A stretch of DNA of 64,000 nt, taken from NCBI RefSeq assembly GCF_022919135.1, contig NZ_CP095049.1, forward strand, positions 3,786,501-3,850,500, in the 5' to 3' direction. Made by a program: the position numbers and the translations under genes. Each line of letters starts with the position of its first letter. Position 1 is the stretch's first letter. The stretch comes from Hymenobacter cellulosivorans. Lineage in GTDB: Bacteria; Bacteroidota; Bacteroidia; Cytophagales; Hymenobacteraceae. The notes beneath the pieces are model-generated. The model was given only the letters and a program-made list of their open reading frames with translations. It did no database searches and had not been told where the DNA came from. This document shows, piece after piece, positions 43,869-52,764 of this stretch.

Positions 43869-44897
43869 ATGCCACTGAAGAATAAACTCAATAGTTTCAT
43901 TTGGACGTTTTTTACCCTGGGTGTTTTACTTCAGTTGTCTTTCAGTAAAGAGTTGCCGCTGTCTTCCGCTCTTCTGTGTACCGGGTGCATAGTGCTTACG
44001 CTCCGAATTTATATTCAATCCATATCTGCAAAGCTGGTTCAGGGTTTTACGGCCCGTCTCAACTCCGTACAGCTAGCTGCTCTAATTATTGCTTCTTGCT
44101 TTGTAGTAGCATTGATTCTGTCCCTGGAAAACTATGCAGTTATAAAGTTGACTATGCAGGAGACAGCCGCTGCCGATATCTTAAAGAATTCCACGCCCGT
44201 GTTTTTTGGGTTTTTTATCGTGAGTGGCTTTGTGTCGGGACTTAGTTACTTGCTCGAGAGATACAAAGACTCCCTGATAAAGGACAAGGAATTGGAGGTG
44301 TTAAAACGCAAGGCGTTGGAAATGGAGCTAAGCCTGCTACGGAATCAGTTGAGTCCACACTTTACGTTTAATGTGCTGAATAACCTGCAGTTTCTTATTC
44401 GCAAAGATCAGCAAAAGGCTTTGCGTCTGCTGTCAACGTATAGCCGGATACTGCGCTACTATATATATGAGTCGCAGAAAGAATTTATTACTGTTGATGA
44501 TGAGGTTTCGTTCTTGAAACAGTACTTTGATCTAGAAATCAATAGATATGTAGATAAGCTGCAAATAGTGTCTGAATGGAATGTTATTGAAAATAGCTTT
44601 CAGATAACCCCATTTATTTTATCTGCTTTCGTGGAAAATGCCTTCAAGCACGTATTGCCGGCTCAGATGGGCGAATACTTTATCCGGCAGACTTGCACCT
44701 TGACCGAGCAAGGAAACCTCATTTTTGAAATAACAAATACGTTTGACAAACACGTACGGGCCGGAAAACCCCAGGGCGTGGGCTTGAAGCATGTGCGTGA
44801 AAGGTTGAGCTTAGCGTATCCCAATCGTTATGCCTTAGCCGTACAAGAAATCGGCGACATATTCTGCGTCAAACTAGAACTGCGTTTATACCTATGA
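43869..44897 (+). CDS. LytS-type sensor histidine kinase
   Basis: 342 residues. Four membrane helices (about 10-28, 33-50, 68-88, 108-128), with no recognised extracellular sensor domain, are followed by a coiled coil (about 132-158). Then comes the His_kinase domain (PF06580) with phospho-acceptor H164 in NQLSPHFTFNVLNNLQFLI. The ATP-binding lobe has FVENAFKHVLP and GVGLKHVRERL. The gene is markedly less G+C-rich than the surrounding chromosome. Its stop overlaps the regulator start (ATGA), so the pair is translationally coupled. Confidence 0.93.
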   Translation: MPLKNKLNSFIWTFFTLGVLLQLSFSKELPLSSALLCTGCIVLTLRIYIQSISAKLVQGFTARLNSVQLAALIIASCFVVALILSLENYAVIKLTMQETAAADILKNSTPVFFGFFIVSGFVSGLSYLLERYKDSLIKDKELEVLKRKALEMELSLLRNQLSPHFTFNVLNNLQFLIRKDQQKALRLLSTYSRILRYYIYESQKEFITVDDEVSFLKQYFDLEINRYVDKLQIVSEWNVIENSFQITPFILSAFVENAFKHVLPAQMGEYFIRQTCTLTEQGNLIFEITNTFDKHVRAGKPQGVGLKHVRERLSLAYPNRYALAVQEIGDIFCVKLELRLYL

Positions 44898-45592
44898 TTC
44901 GGTGCCTGATAATCGATGATGAGCCGATTGCCCGCGAGGGGCTCCGGGAGTTTGTAAGGGAATTTGACTTTCTCCGATGTATAGGAGAATATGCTAACGC
45001 CAGCGAAGGGATTGAGCTGCTCAAAAACAAAGAGGTCGACTTGATTTTTCTGGATATAGAAATGCCCAGAATTAATGGTTTGAAGTTCGCTGAAATGATT
45101 GACGATAATGCTGTTATGATTATATTTACTACGGCTTATCCGCAGTATGCGCTAAGAGGGTACAAAGTAAATGCTATAGATTATCTGCTAAAGCCCATTT
45201 TTTTTGAAGATTTCGAAAAAGCAGTATTGAAAGCCAAGAGCTTATACGAGTTGATGCATCCGGAAAGCGCGGAGCAGAAATCTATCTTCTTCAAAGAGCA
45301 TGGAGCAGAACATCGGATATTCGTTGATGATATTCTGTATGTGAAAAGCCTGCAAAATTACGTGCAGCTTCACTTGAGTGGCAATCGGACGATTACCATT
45401 CACAAAACACTGAAAGCGCTGCAGGGGCTACTGCCGATAGAAAAATTTATCCAGATCCACCGGTCGTATGTGGTACAAGCAAAGTGCATTACTTCCATAG
45501 ACGGCTTCACGGCTCACTTGTCAGCCGTTACCTTGCCAATAGCACGGGAAAGGAAGCAAGTGCTGATGGAGTTGCTTGCAAAAAACTTTTGA
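44894..45592 (+). CDS. LytTR-family response regulator
   Basis: 232 residues. The receiver domain (1-118) has DDE at 8-10, phospho-acceptor D54 (LIFLDIEMP), T80 and K100 (DYLLKPIFF). The LytTR DNA-binding domain (about 135-230) has the typical EHRIFVDDILYVKSLQNYVQ, IHKTLKALQGLLP and FIQIHRSYVVQ. It acts with the kinase encoded just upstream. Targets are unknown; the divergent barrel gene is a candidate. Confidence 0.94.
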   Translation: MIRCLIIDDEPIAREGLREFVREFDFLRCIGEYANASEGIELLKNKEVDLIFLDIEMPRINGLKFAEMIDDNAVMIIFTTAYPQYALRGYKVNAIDYLLKPIFFEDFEKAVLKAKSLYELMHPESAEQKSIFFKEHGAEHRIFVDDILYVKSLQNYVQLHLSGNRTITIHKTLKALQGLLPIEKFIQIHRSYVVQAKCITSIDGFTAHLSAVTLPIARERKQVLMELLAKNF

Positions 45593-45826
45593 AGTTTTTT
45601 ACTCTGGTTTATAGCTTCTGCCTCATAGGTGGTCACCGGTTGCTGCCTGACTTCCCCGAGCCGCGCACGGATCTGTTTTGTTGGGTGACCGTACCTAGCC
45701 CGTGACGGAGTACCCAGCCTGGGAGCAGGCATTCTTGCCAGGCAGTTGCCAAATTGTTGCCAACCTATGGGTTGTTCTGGAAGGTTAGAAATAGGAATTA
45801 TTACGGCTTTTGGCTCAGCATTCTTG

Positions 45827-46966
45827 CTATAGGGGCCACTTGTAGCCGTGTTGGTTGAGCGTGTATACGGCCGACTTGCGAATAGTCTCGTTGGGGTGGG
45901 TCGTGTAGGGCAGTAATAGCTGCTCGACATTGCTGGGACCATTTCTTAGCACGTACGTCGCGAAGTAGAACAGGTCCGGATCCTGGATGCCGCTGGCAAA
46001 AAGCGCCTGTAGTTCCGGCTGCCAGTCGAGCGCATAAGACTTGGCGTACCAGTGCACGTATTTGAGCACGGGTAGGGGCATACGCTGAAACTCTTCTTTT
46101 AGCCGGCTTTTGGCACTGGCGTAGGCGTATTTAGTAAGGAGCTGCAGCGCCATCGTGCGGATTGGCTCATTCGGATTCTCGCTTTCGGCCGCTAAAAAAT
46201 CCTGGGCTCCGGTATGTATCGTGGGCAGCTTGAAGAAGCCGTTCAGGTATTCCAGCCGCAACTCTTCGTCGGTGGTGGCCTGGTACTGCGCCATGAGTTC
46301 GTCTTCGGTGCCTGCGCGCGAGTAGCCAAACCACGAAGGGCCATCCTGTTGCAGATAGCCCCGAATTACTTCGTCTAGCCACCGCTCGTACCAATCTAGG
46401 AAGTTGGCCTCGAAGGCAAAGCGCGGTAGGTAGCGGTCCTGGTCCAGGTAGACAACCCGGCCTTTGTGCTCCCCGCTCACCACTAGCGCCGTAACGTAGG
46501 TGCAGCCCTGAGAGCCAATGGGCAGCAAGCCCTGATAGAGGATGTTTATCTGCTCGGCGAATACTTCGTCGCTGCAGTCGTCGGCCTCTATGGCGGCGGT
46601 AAGTGCTGTCCAATGCTCGGCCGTCAAGCCGGGGAATAGCGTGGCCGGCCGAGCCAGGTAGTGCTGCGGGTCATCAATAATGTCATCGACTTCTTCCCCA
46701 AACTTGTAGATACCATAATAAGGGCCCGCCGCCGACTCCCGGTACGACTTGCCCCCATTGCCTACCTGGGTGACGAACAGTTTGTAGGCCAGGGGTAGCT
46801 CCAACCCGTACGCTGCCTCAAACGCCCAGACCTGCTGCTCACTGACGGGCGGCCCGACAATGTAGCGGTGCTGGTCGGCCCCGAAAACAGCTAACGATTT
46901 ATCCGCTTCCCGGGCTTGTTTCAGCTTACTTTTGATTCGTTCGATTTGCGCGGAGTAGAATTCCAT
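45827..46966 (-). CDS. SUKH (SMI1/KNR4) domain protein with HEAT-like C terminus
   Basis: 379 residues. An N-terminal SMI1/KNR4 fold (about 40-210) has VSEQQVWAFEAAYGLELPLA, LFVTQVGNGGKSYRES and FLDWYERWLDEVI. Helical repeats follow (about 230-379) with HEAT-like pattern (EPIRTMALQLLTKYAYASAK, then TTHPNETIRKSAVYTLNQHG). SUKH proteins are often immunity proteins against polymorphic toxins, but no toxin gene is adjacent. It is the last gene of a run of - strand genes. Confidence 0.85.
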   Translation of the reverse strand: MEFYSAQIERIKSKLKQAREADKSLAVFGADQHRYIVGPPVSEQQVWAFEAAYGLELPLAYKLFVTQVGNGGKSYRESAAGPYYGIYKFGEEVDDIIDDPQHYLARPATLFPGLTAEHWTALTAAIEADDCSDEVFAEQINILYQGLLPIGSQGCTYVTALVVSGEHKGRVVYLDQDRYLPRFAFEANFLDWYERWLDEVIRGYLQQDGPSWFGYSRAGTEDELMAQYQATTDEELRLEYLNGFFKLPTIHTGAQDFLAAESENPNEPIRTMALQLLTKYAYASAKSRLKEEFQRMPLPVLKYVHWYAKSYALDWQPELQALFASGIQDPDLFYFATYVLRNGPSNVEQLLLPYTTHPNETIRKSAVYTLNQHGYKWPL

Positions 46967-47028
46967 TTTCGGAAGTGGGCCGCGTTGCGGCGGTTAGTGT
47001 AGGTCGGGGGTAGGCGCTGGCAAGGCTC

Positions 47029-47517
47029 CTAAAGCCGGACTTTAATTCGGCCGGTGGAATTAACGGCTACTTGGGCTTTCTCACAGATGTCGGAGTCGGG
47101 CACACAGGCCTCGATGTTGAACAGAAATTCTTCGTCTTGCTGGGCTACAAACGAGGTGCTGGCCAGGACCAGCTCTGAGTCCCGCCCGCGGAAAAGGGCT
47201 TTGGTGAACGAGGCCTGGGTCAGGGGTTGCCCGTCCTTGTAAATGGTAACCTGCGAAACAACCTGATGAGCGTGGATAAGCAGGTTCCCGGTGTCGTCAG
47301 TGGCTTTGTAGGTGGCGGCGCTGTCGTTCAGGCTGCGCGTCGCAATAGTGATACGGTATAGGTTGGGGGTGCGAAAAACCGTGTCGGTACGAGCAACCGT
47401 GGTGTCTAGGGGCCAGAATTCTTCCCGAATAGCCACGGGCTGCTTCCGTAGCGTATCCTGAGCCGAGCAGCCGGCTAGGAAGGAAATAGGGAATAGAAGC
47501 AGGTAGGATTTGCGCAT
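47029..47517 (-). CDS. Hypothetical lipoprotein, 162 residues
   Basis: It has a lipoprotein signal (YLLLFPISFLAGC, Cys16). The mature part is beta-rich (NLYRITIATRSLNDSAATYK, VVSQVTIYKDGQPLTQASF). It has a pair of Cys residues near the C terminus (ACVPDSDIC) that may form a disulphide. A link to the DUF4738 lipoproteins is possible but not shown. Same strand as the GH92 unit and the SUKH gene. Confidence 0.7.
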   Translation of the reverse strand: MRKSYLLLFPISFLAGCSAQDTLRKQPVAIREEFWPLDTTVARTDTVFRTPNLYRITIATRSLNDSAATYKATDDTGNLLIHAHQVVSQVTIYKDGQPLTQASFTKALFRGRDSELVLASTSFVAQQDEEFLFNIEACVPDSDICEKAQVAVNSTGRIKVRL

Positions 47518-47584
47518 AAGGGATATTTGACTAGGTGAAGAGCGTTAGTGACGGAATGTATATTGCTCTATCTCCCACCGCTCT

Positions 47585-47914
47585 TTAGTGGAACGGTATG
47601 TAAGGCCCGTCAAATCCTGTGAAGAAAATGAGCTTGTATGAATTGTCTGATAGCTTTTCGTAGGAAGGATCAGTGCCCAAATCTTTAAGTACGAAGCCTA
47701 ATTTTTCCAAGGTTTTCCAGTCATCCATATCAGGCAATCTGCTTTGGTTTTGCCGGTACGTTTTTAGGTTGGCTATTAGCTGGGTACTCGCCTTAATCTT
47801 CTGCTGTTTCTTTATTTCGAAAGCAATAAACCAGACGGACAAGCCGAGCAGAATTACGCCTACGCTAGCCCCACAGAGAATAGTTAATTTACGAGCTATT
47901 GTACCAGACTTCAT
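47585..47914 (-). CDS. Small membrane-anchored hypothetical protein
   Basis: 109 residues: an N-terminal membrane helix (ILCGASVGVILLGLSVWFIA, about 12-31), a charged linker and a soluble part with NQSRLPDMDDWKTLEKLGFV and the end FDGPYIPFH. The ATG overlaps the stop of the GH92 gene by three to four bases (ATGA), so translation is probably coupled to it. Composition is A+T-rich compared with GH92. No family recognised. Confidence 0.65.
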   Translation of the reverse strand: MKSGTIARKLTILCGASVGVILLGLSVWFIAFEIKKQQKIKASTQLIANLKTYRQNQSRLPDMDDWKTLEKLGFVLKDLGTDPSYEKLSDNSYKLIFFTGFDGPYIPFH

Positions 47915-50208
47915 GGTCGCGCCGCCATGGTAAACACCAACTCCCCGCCATTCACAATATCCTGGTGATTGAGGAACGGCCGGGTCAGCTTCTGCCCGTT
48001 TAGGCGGGCTTCCTTGACGTAGACGTTTTTGTCGCTCTGGTTTTTAACCGTGACACGGAAGGTTTTGCCGTTTTCCAGCGTCATCGTGGCGCCGTGGATG
48101 GCGGGGCTGCCCAGGGCGTATTCCGGGGAGCCGGGGGCTACGGGGTAGAAGCCCAGGGCCGAGAAGACGTACCAGGCCGACATTTGCCCGCAGTCGTCGT
48201 TGCCGCCGAGGCCGTCGGGGGTGGGGCGGTACATTTTGGGCAGAATCATGCGCACCCGCTGCTGGGTTTTCCAGGGCTGGTCGGTCCAGTTGTAGAGGTA
48301 GGCGGCGTGGTGGGCGGGCTCGTTGCCGTGCACATAGTTGCCGATGATACCCTCGCGGGTGATGTCCTCGGTTTCGGCGAAGAACTTATCGGGCAAGTGC
48401 ATGGTAAAGAGCGAGTCGAGGTGCTCGGTGAAGCGCTTGGAGCCACCCATGAGCGTAATCAAAGCCTTGGGGTCCTGGGGCACGTAGAGGCTGTAGTTCC
48501 AAGCGTTGCCCTCGATGTAGCCCTGGTTGTGGGTGCTGAGCACGTCGAATTCCTTGCGGAAGCTGCCGTCGGCCAGCTTGGGGCGCATGAAGCCCAGGCG
48601 GGCGTCGTACACGTTTTGGTAGCTCAAGGCCCGCTTACTGAACTCCTGGTAGATGTCCTGGCGGCCGAGCTTCTGGGCCATCTGGGCAATGCACCAGTCG
48701 TCGTAGGCGTACTCCAGGGTCTTGCTCACCGACGACGAGTTCTTGTCTTCGGGCACGAAGCCCAACTGCCGGTAGAAGCCGATGCCGTCGTAGGAATCGT
48801 GGCGGGCCGTGGCTACGCAGGCGTCCAGGGCCTTGTTGGCGTCGAAAGTGGCGTTGCCCTTGAGCACGGCGTCGGCAATAACCGAAACCGAGTGGTAGCC
48901 GATCATGCACCAGTTTTCGTTGGCGTGGTGGCTCCACACGGGCAGCATGTGCTCGGGACTCTGCTGGTAGTGGGCCAGCATGCTCTGCACCATGTCGGCG
49001 TTGCGCTTGGGCTGCACCAGGTTGAAAAGCGGATGCAGGGCGCGGTAGGTGTCCCAGAGCGAGAAGGTGGTGTAGTTGGTAAAGCCCTCGGCGCGGTGGT
49101 TGTTCTGGTCGAGGCCCCGGTACTGCCCGTCGGCGTCCTGGTAGACGGTGGGGCCCAAAAAGGTGTGGTAAAGGGCCGTGTAGAAGTTGATTTTATCGTC
49201 CTTCTTCGGGCTCTGAATCGTGACTTTGCTCAGCTCCTGCTGCCACAAAGCCTGGCTCTGGGCCTTGGTTTGCTCGAAGTTCCAGCCCGGCAGCTCGGCC
49301 TGCATGTTGGCCACCGCGCCTTCCTGGCTGACGGGCGAGAGGGCCATCTTCACCTTGATTTTCTCGCCTTCCCGGGTGTTGAAGTCGAAGTAGGCGCGTA
49401 GCTGCTCGCCAGCCATTTCGGGGAAGTTCTTGCTTTGGTCAAACTTGCCCCAGAACCCGCGGTAGACCTGCTTTTTGGAGAAGTTGCGGTAGCCGTACTG
49501 CTTGAAGGGCTTGGAAAACGCCATAGCAAAGTACAGCGTGCGGGTGCGAGCCCAGCCGTTGGTTTGGCGGTAGCCCGTGATGAGCGAGTCATTTACCACC
49601 CGCACGTAGGTCCAGGCGTTTTTGTCCTCGTAGTTGTAGATGCCGGCCATCAAGTCCAGGATGATGTGAGCCTGGTCGGACTTCGGGAACGTGTACTGGT
49701 GCATGCCCACCCGGGTCGTAGCTGTCAGCTCGGCCTGGATGTTGTGGTCGTCGAGCTTGACCTTATAATAGGCGGGCTCGGCGGTTTCGTTCTGGTGGGA
49801 AAAGCGGGAGCGAAAGCCGGATTCAGGCTTTTGGGCCGTGCCGGGGTTGAGTTGCAAAGGGCCCGTGGTGGGCATCACCAGGAAGTCGCCGAGGTCGGAG
49901 TGGCCGGTGCCGCTGAAGTGGGTGTGGCTGAAGCCCACGATGGTGGGGTCATCGTACTGGTAGCCGGCGCAGTAGCGGTAGATATCGGGGTTGTACTTGC
50001 CGTCCTTGGCATATTGTAGCGTGTCGGTGTCGGGGGAGAGCTGCACCATACCGAAGGGCACCGTGGCCCCGGGGTAAGTGTGCCCCATCTTCTGGGTCCC
50101 GATGATGGGCCGGGCGTACTGCACCAGGTTTTCGGCGGGCTTGGCCTTTTGCTGAGCCAGGGTGGAAAGGGAGGCAAAAAGAAGAACGGAAAGGAACGGC
50201 AGTTTCAT
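47911..50208 (-). CDS. GH92 family alpha-1,2-mannosidase
   Basis: 765 residues from the ATG at 50208, which gives a good signal peptide (KLPFLSVLLFASLSTLAQ). The GH92 N-terminal signature GTQKMGHTYPGATVPFGMVQ is followed by the barrel domain with FTNYTTFSLWDTYRALHPLF, VWSHHANENWCMIGYHSVSV and GNDDCGQMSAWYVFSALGFY. These Ca-dependent exo-mannosidases trim alpha-mannose from N-glycans or mannans, usually in the periplasm. There is no SusCD pair here, so it is not in a typical utilisation locus. Confidence 0.95.
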   Translation of the reverse strand: MKLPFLSVLLFASLSTLAQQKAKPAENLVQYARPIIGTQKMGHTYPGATVPFGMVQLSPDTDTLQYAKDGKYNPDIYRYCAGYQYDDPTIVGFSHTHFSGTGHSDLGDFLVMPTTGPLQLNPGTAQKPESGFRSRFSHQNETAEPAYYKVKLDDHNIQAELTATTRVGMHQYTFPKSDQAHIILDLMAGIYNYEDKNAWTYVRVVNDSLITGYRQTNGWARTRTLYFAMAFSKPFKQYGYRNFSKKQVYRGFWGKFDQSKNFPEMAGEQLRAYFDFNTREGEKIKVKMALSPVSQEGAVANMQAELPGWNFEQTKAQSQALWQQELSKVTIQSPKKDDKINFYTALYHTFLGPTVYQDADGQYRGLDQNNHRAEGFTNYTTFSLWDTYRALHPLFNLVQPKRNADMVQSMLAHYQQSPEHMLPVWSHHANENWCMIGYHSVSVIADAVLKGNATFDANKALDACVATARHDSYDGIGFYRQLGFVPEDKNSSSVSKTLEYAYDDWCIAQMAQKLGRQDIYQEFSKRALSYQNVYDARLGFMRPKLADGSFRKEFDVLSTHNQGYIEGNAWNYSLYVPQDPKALITLMGGSKRFTEHLDSLFTMHLPDKFFAETEDITREGIIGNYVHGNEPAHHAAYLYNWTDQPWKTQQRVRMILPKMYRPTPDGLGGNDDCGQMSAWYVFSALGFYPVAPGSPEYALGSPAIHGATMTLENGKTFRVTVKNQSDKNVYVKEARLNGQKLTRPFLNHQDIVNGGELVFTMAARP

Positions 50209-50289
50209 CAGCTTCGGGGTTGAAGCCAGCAAGGTAGGAAAGAAGGTGGAATGGTTGTGTTCTGAGGTGGCTAAACCGTTTTAGGAGGT

Positions 50290-50643
50290 TCAGTCAGCAG
50301 CCAATAGCCAAGTAACAGTGGTAGTCACGCCGTATACAAATTCACCAGTCACTTGTAGGACGTGACAGTTTCTGTCCTGGGACTTCTCGGATAGTATTTG
50401 ACGAATTTCCTGGTGCCGGGCTTGGTCATCAGGAAGGGCTGGATGCATATCGGGTGTTGCTTTTCCGGCCTTAAAGGCAGCTTCGTAACGCAACCATATC
50501 TCCCAATCTTCCAGCTCTAAACGAAATATCTTCTCCTCAATGGGGGCTAACGGAAGTGTCTGCAGAGTGAAGTAATGGATTCTGTTAGCCTCTATTAGTA
50601 TGATGAGCCCGTCAGGTAGAAGAATTGACCTGCTGATAAGCAT
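50290..50643 (-). CDS. Hypothetical protein, 117 residues
   Basis: No family recognised. Segments: LDLEDWEIWLRY-like FRLELEDWEIWLRYEAAFK, a polar loop (DMHPALPDDQARHQEIRQIL) and a C-terminal hydrophobic YGVTTTVTWLLAAD. Its start overlaps the end of the next upstream gene by 32 bp, which suggests coupled expression. A+T-richer than the GH92 gene. Confidence 0.55.
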   Translation of the reverse strand: MLISRSILLPDGLIILIEANRIHYFTLQTLPLAPIEEKIFRLELEDWEIWLRYEAAFKAGKATPDMHPALPDDQARHQEIRQILSEKSQDRNCHVLQVTGEFVYGVTTTVTWLLAAD

Positions 50644-51031
50644 ACAGCCGCAGGTTATCCCCCGTCAAGGCCAGTTGAAATCGGCCCACTTCGGCAATCT
50701 GGTCCTGGATAGCTGCGGTATCCTGCGCGACGGGGCGGCCTTGGGCGTCCGTAACGGTACTCGGAAAGTCCAGCCACTCGATTTGGCAGTAGAATTTCCA
50801 ACCATAGGGTTTGCCCGAAATCATGGCTTCCATCGCGGCCGGGTAGTAGTCGAAATTAAACGTAACGTCCTCGTCGATGCGCAGGAGGCGCAAGCCGGTA
50901 TACTCTTCGCCAAGGAGCTTGACCCGGCACTCTTTAATCAGGTGGCAGTTTTCTACCAGCCTGGCAATGAGCTTCACCCATTTACTATTGCTCATTAAAG
51001 GCAATAGGGTAGTTGTTAACTTCGGGTTCAT
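50612..51031 (-). CDS. Hypothetical protein, DUF6678-like
   Basis: 139 residues from the ATG at 51031; an in-frame ATG at 50995 (MSNSKWVKLIARLVENC) is an alternative. The opening SNSKWVKLI and the central FYCQIEWLDF recall DUF6678, small cytoplasmic proteins of unknown role; this match is by memory and weak. It overlaps the downstream hypothetical gene by 32 bp and is divergent from the methyltransferase gene. Confidence 0.55.
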   Translation of the reverse strand: MNPKLTTTLLPLMSNSKWVKLIARLVENCHLIKECRVKLLGEEYTGLRLLRIDEDVTFNFDYYPAAMEAMISGKPYGWKFYCQIEWLDFPSTVTDAQGRPVAQDTAAIQDQIAEVGRFQLALTGDNLRLYAYQQVNSST

Positions 51032-51142
51032 GGTGAGGCTGTGGGAATAAGTAGTGAATGGCATAGCTAGCAAAGACCTGATACTCATTCCGCGTGCCTG
51101 TCGTGAAGATTGCCAGTAGCTGGGCAATTCAAAAAATCCGTT

Positions 51143-51221
51143 TGCAAAAGACTCGAATCCTTTTGACAAAAGCCTCGCCCGGCCTGCCAAAAGACCTTTG
51201 TGTTGTAACACTCTCACAACA
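51143..51221 (+). promoter_or_regulatory. Three phased CAAAAG repeats and a small palindrome upstream of the methyltransferase gene
   Basis: TGCAAAAGAC, TGACAAAAGCC and TGCCAAAAGACC place the core CAAAAG at 51145, 51167 and 51188, about two helical turns apart. The inverted repeat tgttgt / acaaca (51201-51221) ends 5 bases before the ATG. Possible operator and leader elements. Confidence 0.5.
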
Positions 51222-51226
51222 CATAT

Positions 51227-52171
51227 ATGAAAAACGACGAGCTACTGCACAGCCTCAATTCCTTTCTTGTAAAGAACGGGCCTGATAAGGAAGAGTATCA
51301 ATTTCTTGATTCTTTAATTCAGGTATTTGAGAAAAAAGTTAAGGATAATACTATTCATCCCGAAGACCTGGCTAGATTAAAAGAAAACTGTGGTTTTCTC
51401 GATACGACTCGGTCTATCATGGGCCATATCTTGCACAAGCCTTTCGGGTATGCCGGGGATTTTTCGATAATCGATAGAATTTACACCTGTGATACGTCGA
51501 ACGACCATCGTAAGTGGGATGATTATTCACTGGCCAGTTCTGCTGCTCAGGCCGTCCGAAACCGGAAGAAGTATTTTAAGGACCATGTTTCAGGTAAGTT
51601 GCAAGGGGAAGGAAAGCTTCTTAATATAGCCAGCGGTCCGGCCAGAGACTTGTATGAGCTGTATACTGAAAACCAGGGCTGCCAGCTGCTGACTACCTGC
51701 GTGGAAATGGACAAGCAGGCAATTGGCCACGCTAAGTTTTTGAATGAAGCTTACTTAGATAAGATTGAATTTGTAAATAAGAACATATTCAGATACGAAG
51801 CCGAAAACAAGTTTGATATAATATGGTCGGCGGGCTTGTTTGATTATTTTGATGATAAAGCTTTTGTGTTACTGCTGAAAAGATTTTCAATGTGGTTGGT
51901 GCCAGGTGGGGAAATGATAATCGGCAACTTTAATGAGGATAATAATCCTAATCGATTTTATATGGAATTCTTCGGTGACTGGCGCCTTAATCATCGAACG
52001 GAGGAGCAGTTGATTAATTTGGCTATGTCGGCAGGCTTTGCCAGGGCGGATATTTTTATCGGTAAGGAGCCGGAAAACATTAATTTGTTTCTGCACATAA
52101 GAAATCAAGTATTAGCTGTACAGGTGCCGGAAGAAAATGGCTCGGCCATGCCCGCGCTGGCATGCGTGTAG
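51227..52171 (+). CDS. Class I SAM-dependent methyltransferase, A+T-rich
   Basis: 314 residues. The N-terminal helical part ends in HKPFGYAGDFSIIDRIYTCD, a motif shared with methyltransferases annotated as 3-hydroxypalmitate methyl ester (EF) synthesis proteins. The SAM domain follows (about 128-270): LLNIASGPARDLYELY, CVEMDKQAIGHAK, FDIIWSAGLFDYFDD and MWLVPGGEMIIGNF. The acceptor could be a fatty acid or other small molecule. The gene is clearly less G+C-rich than its neighbours, which suggests recent acquisition. It has its own upstream region with phased repeats. Confidence 0.82.
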   Translation: MKNDELLHSLNSFLVKNGPDKEEYQFLDSLIQVFEKKVKDNTIHPEDLARLKENCGFLDTTRSIMGHILHKPFGYAGDFSIIDRIYTCDTSNDHRKWDDYSLASSAAQAVRNRKKYFKDHVSGKLQGEGKLLNIASGPARDLYELYTENQGCQLLTTCVEMDKQAIGHAKFLNEAYLDKIEFVNKNIFRYEAENKFDIIWSAGLFDYFDDKAFVLLLKRFSMWLVPGGEMIIGNFNEDNNPNRFYMEFFGDWRLNHRTEEQLINLAMSAGFARADIFIGKEPENINLFLHIRNQVLAVQVPEENGSAMPALACV

Positions 52172-52214
52172 ACGGTAGGAATTTGGCCTGCTTACCGCAA
52201 TTGGTGCCAATTCC

Positions 52215-52568
52215 TCACCAATCCCGCGTGGCAATCAGTTCTTCCAGATCGGCCTCAAACCCGTATGCCGTGGCAACAAATTTGAAGTCCCGGGCAATAC
52301 AGTCGCGGGCGGCAGTTTCAATTTCGCTGTCGGCTTCCCAGAACTCCTCCTGCAAGTCGTTGAACTGGTCGGTGGCAGTGTGGGTAAGCTTATAAAGGGC
52401 CTCCAGGTCCTGGGGATATTGTTGCTCGATGTGGAAGCAAAGCTCTACCAGGATGGCCTTGCCCTTATCGACCAAGTGGTTGGGGAAGTAGGAGTCGGCG
52501 GACATTTCCGCCAGGAAGGAATATTGCCGCACGGCTTCGTTCTGAAGGGCGGCCTGCTGCTGAGCCAT
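52215..52568 (-). CDS. DUF5713 family protein
   Basis: A 117-residue helical cytoplasmic protein. YSFLAEMSADSYFPNHLVDK at the N terminus and ALYKLTHTATDQFNDLQEEF with ETAARDCIARDFKFVATAYG at the C terminus match DUF5713, a family without known function. It is convergent with the methyltransferase gene (43 bp apart) and divergent from the lactonase gene. Confidence 0.85.
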   Translation of the reverse strand: MAQQQAALQNEAVRQYSFLAEMSADSYFPNHLVDKGKAILVELCFHIEQQYPQDLEALYKLTHTATDQFNDLQEEFWEADSEIETAARDCIARDFKFVATAYGFEADLEELIATRDW

Positions 52569-52764
52569 GGTAGGGAGTGGTGATGCGTAGAGAATGGCTT
52601 AAGTAACGACTTTTCGGCCAGAGCAGGTGGGGTTGAGGCCACGTCAGGGCTTGCGGCCAATGTCATCACGCCCTGACTGGGTGGCAATAGGCAATATCGA
52701 TCAGGCAAGGACTGATACGCCCGGTTGCCTGCGTATATTGGCAGCTCCCGCAACCCGCCTTGCT

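Noticed and set aside
45593..45826. Possible structured RNA or riboswitch after the LytTR gene
   Set aside because: Some short pairing is possible, but no known motif, strong stem or terminator could be recognised.
48094..49401. Open frame of 435 codons on the + strand
   Set aside because: Antisense to GH92; low-complexity Val/Gly/His-rich shadow.
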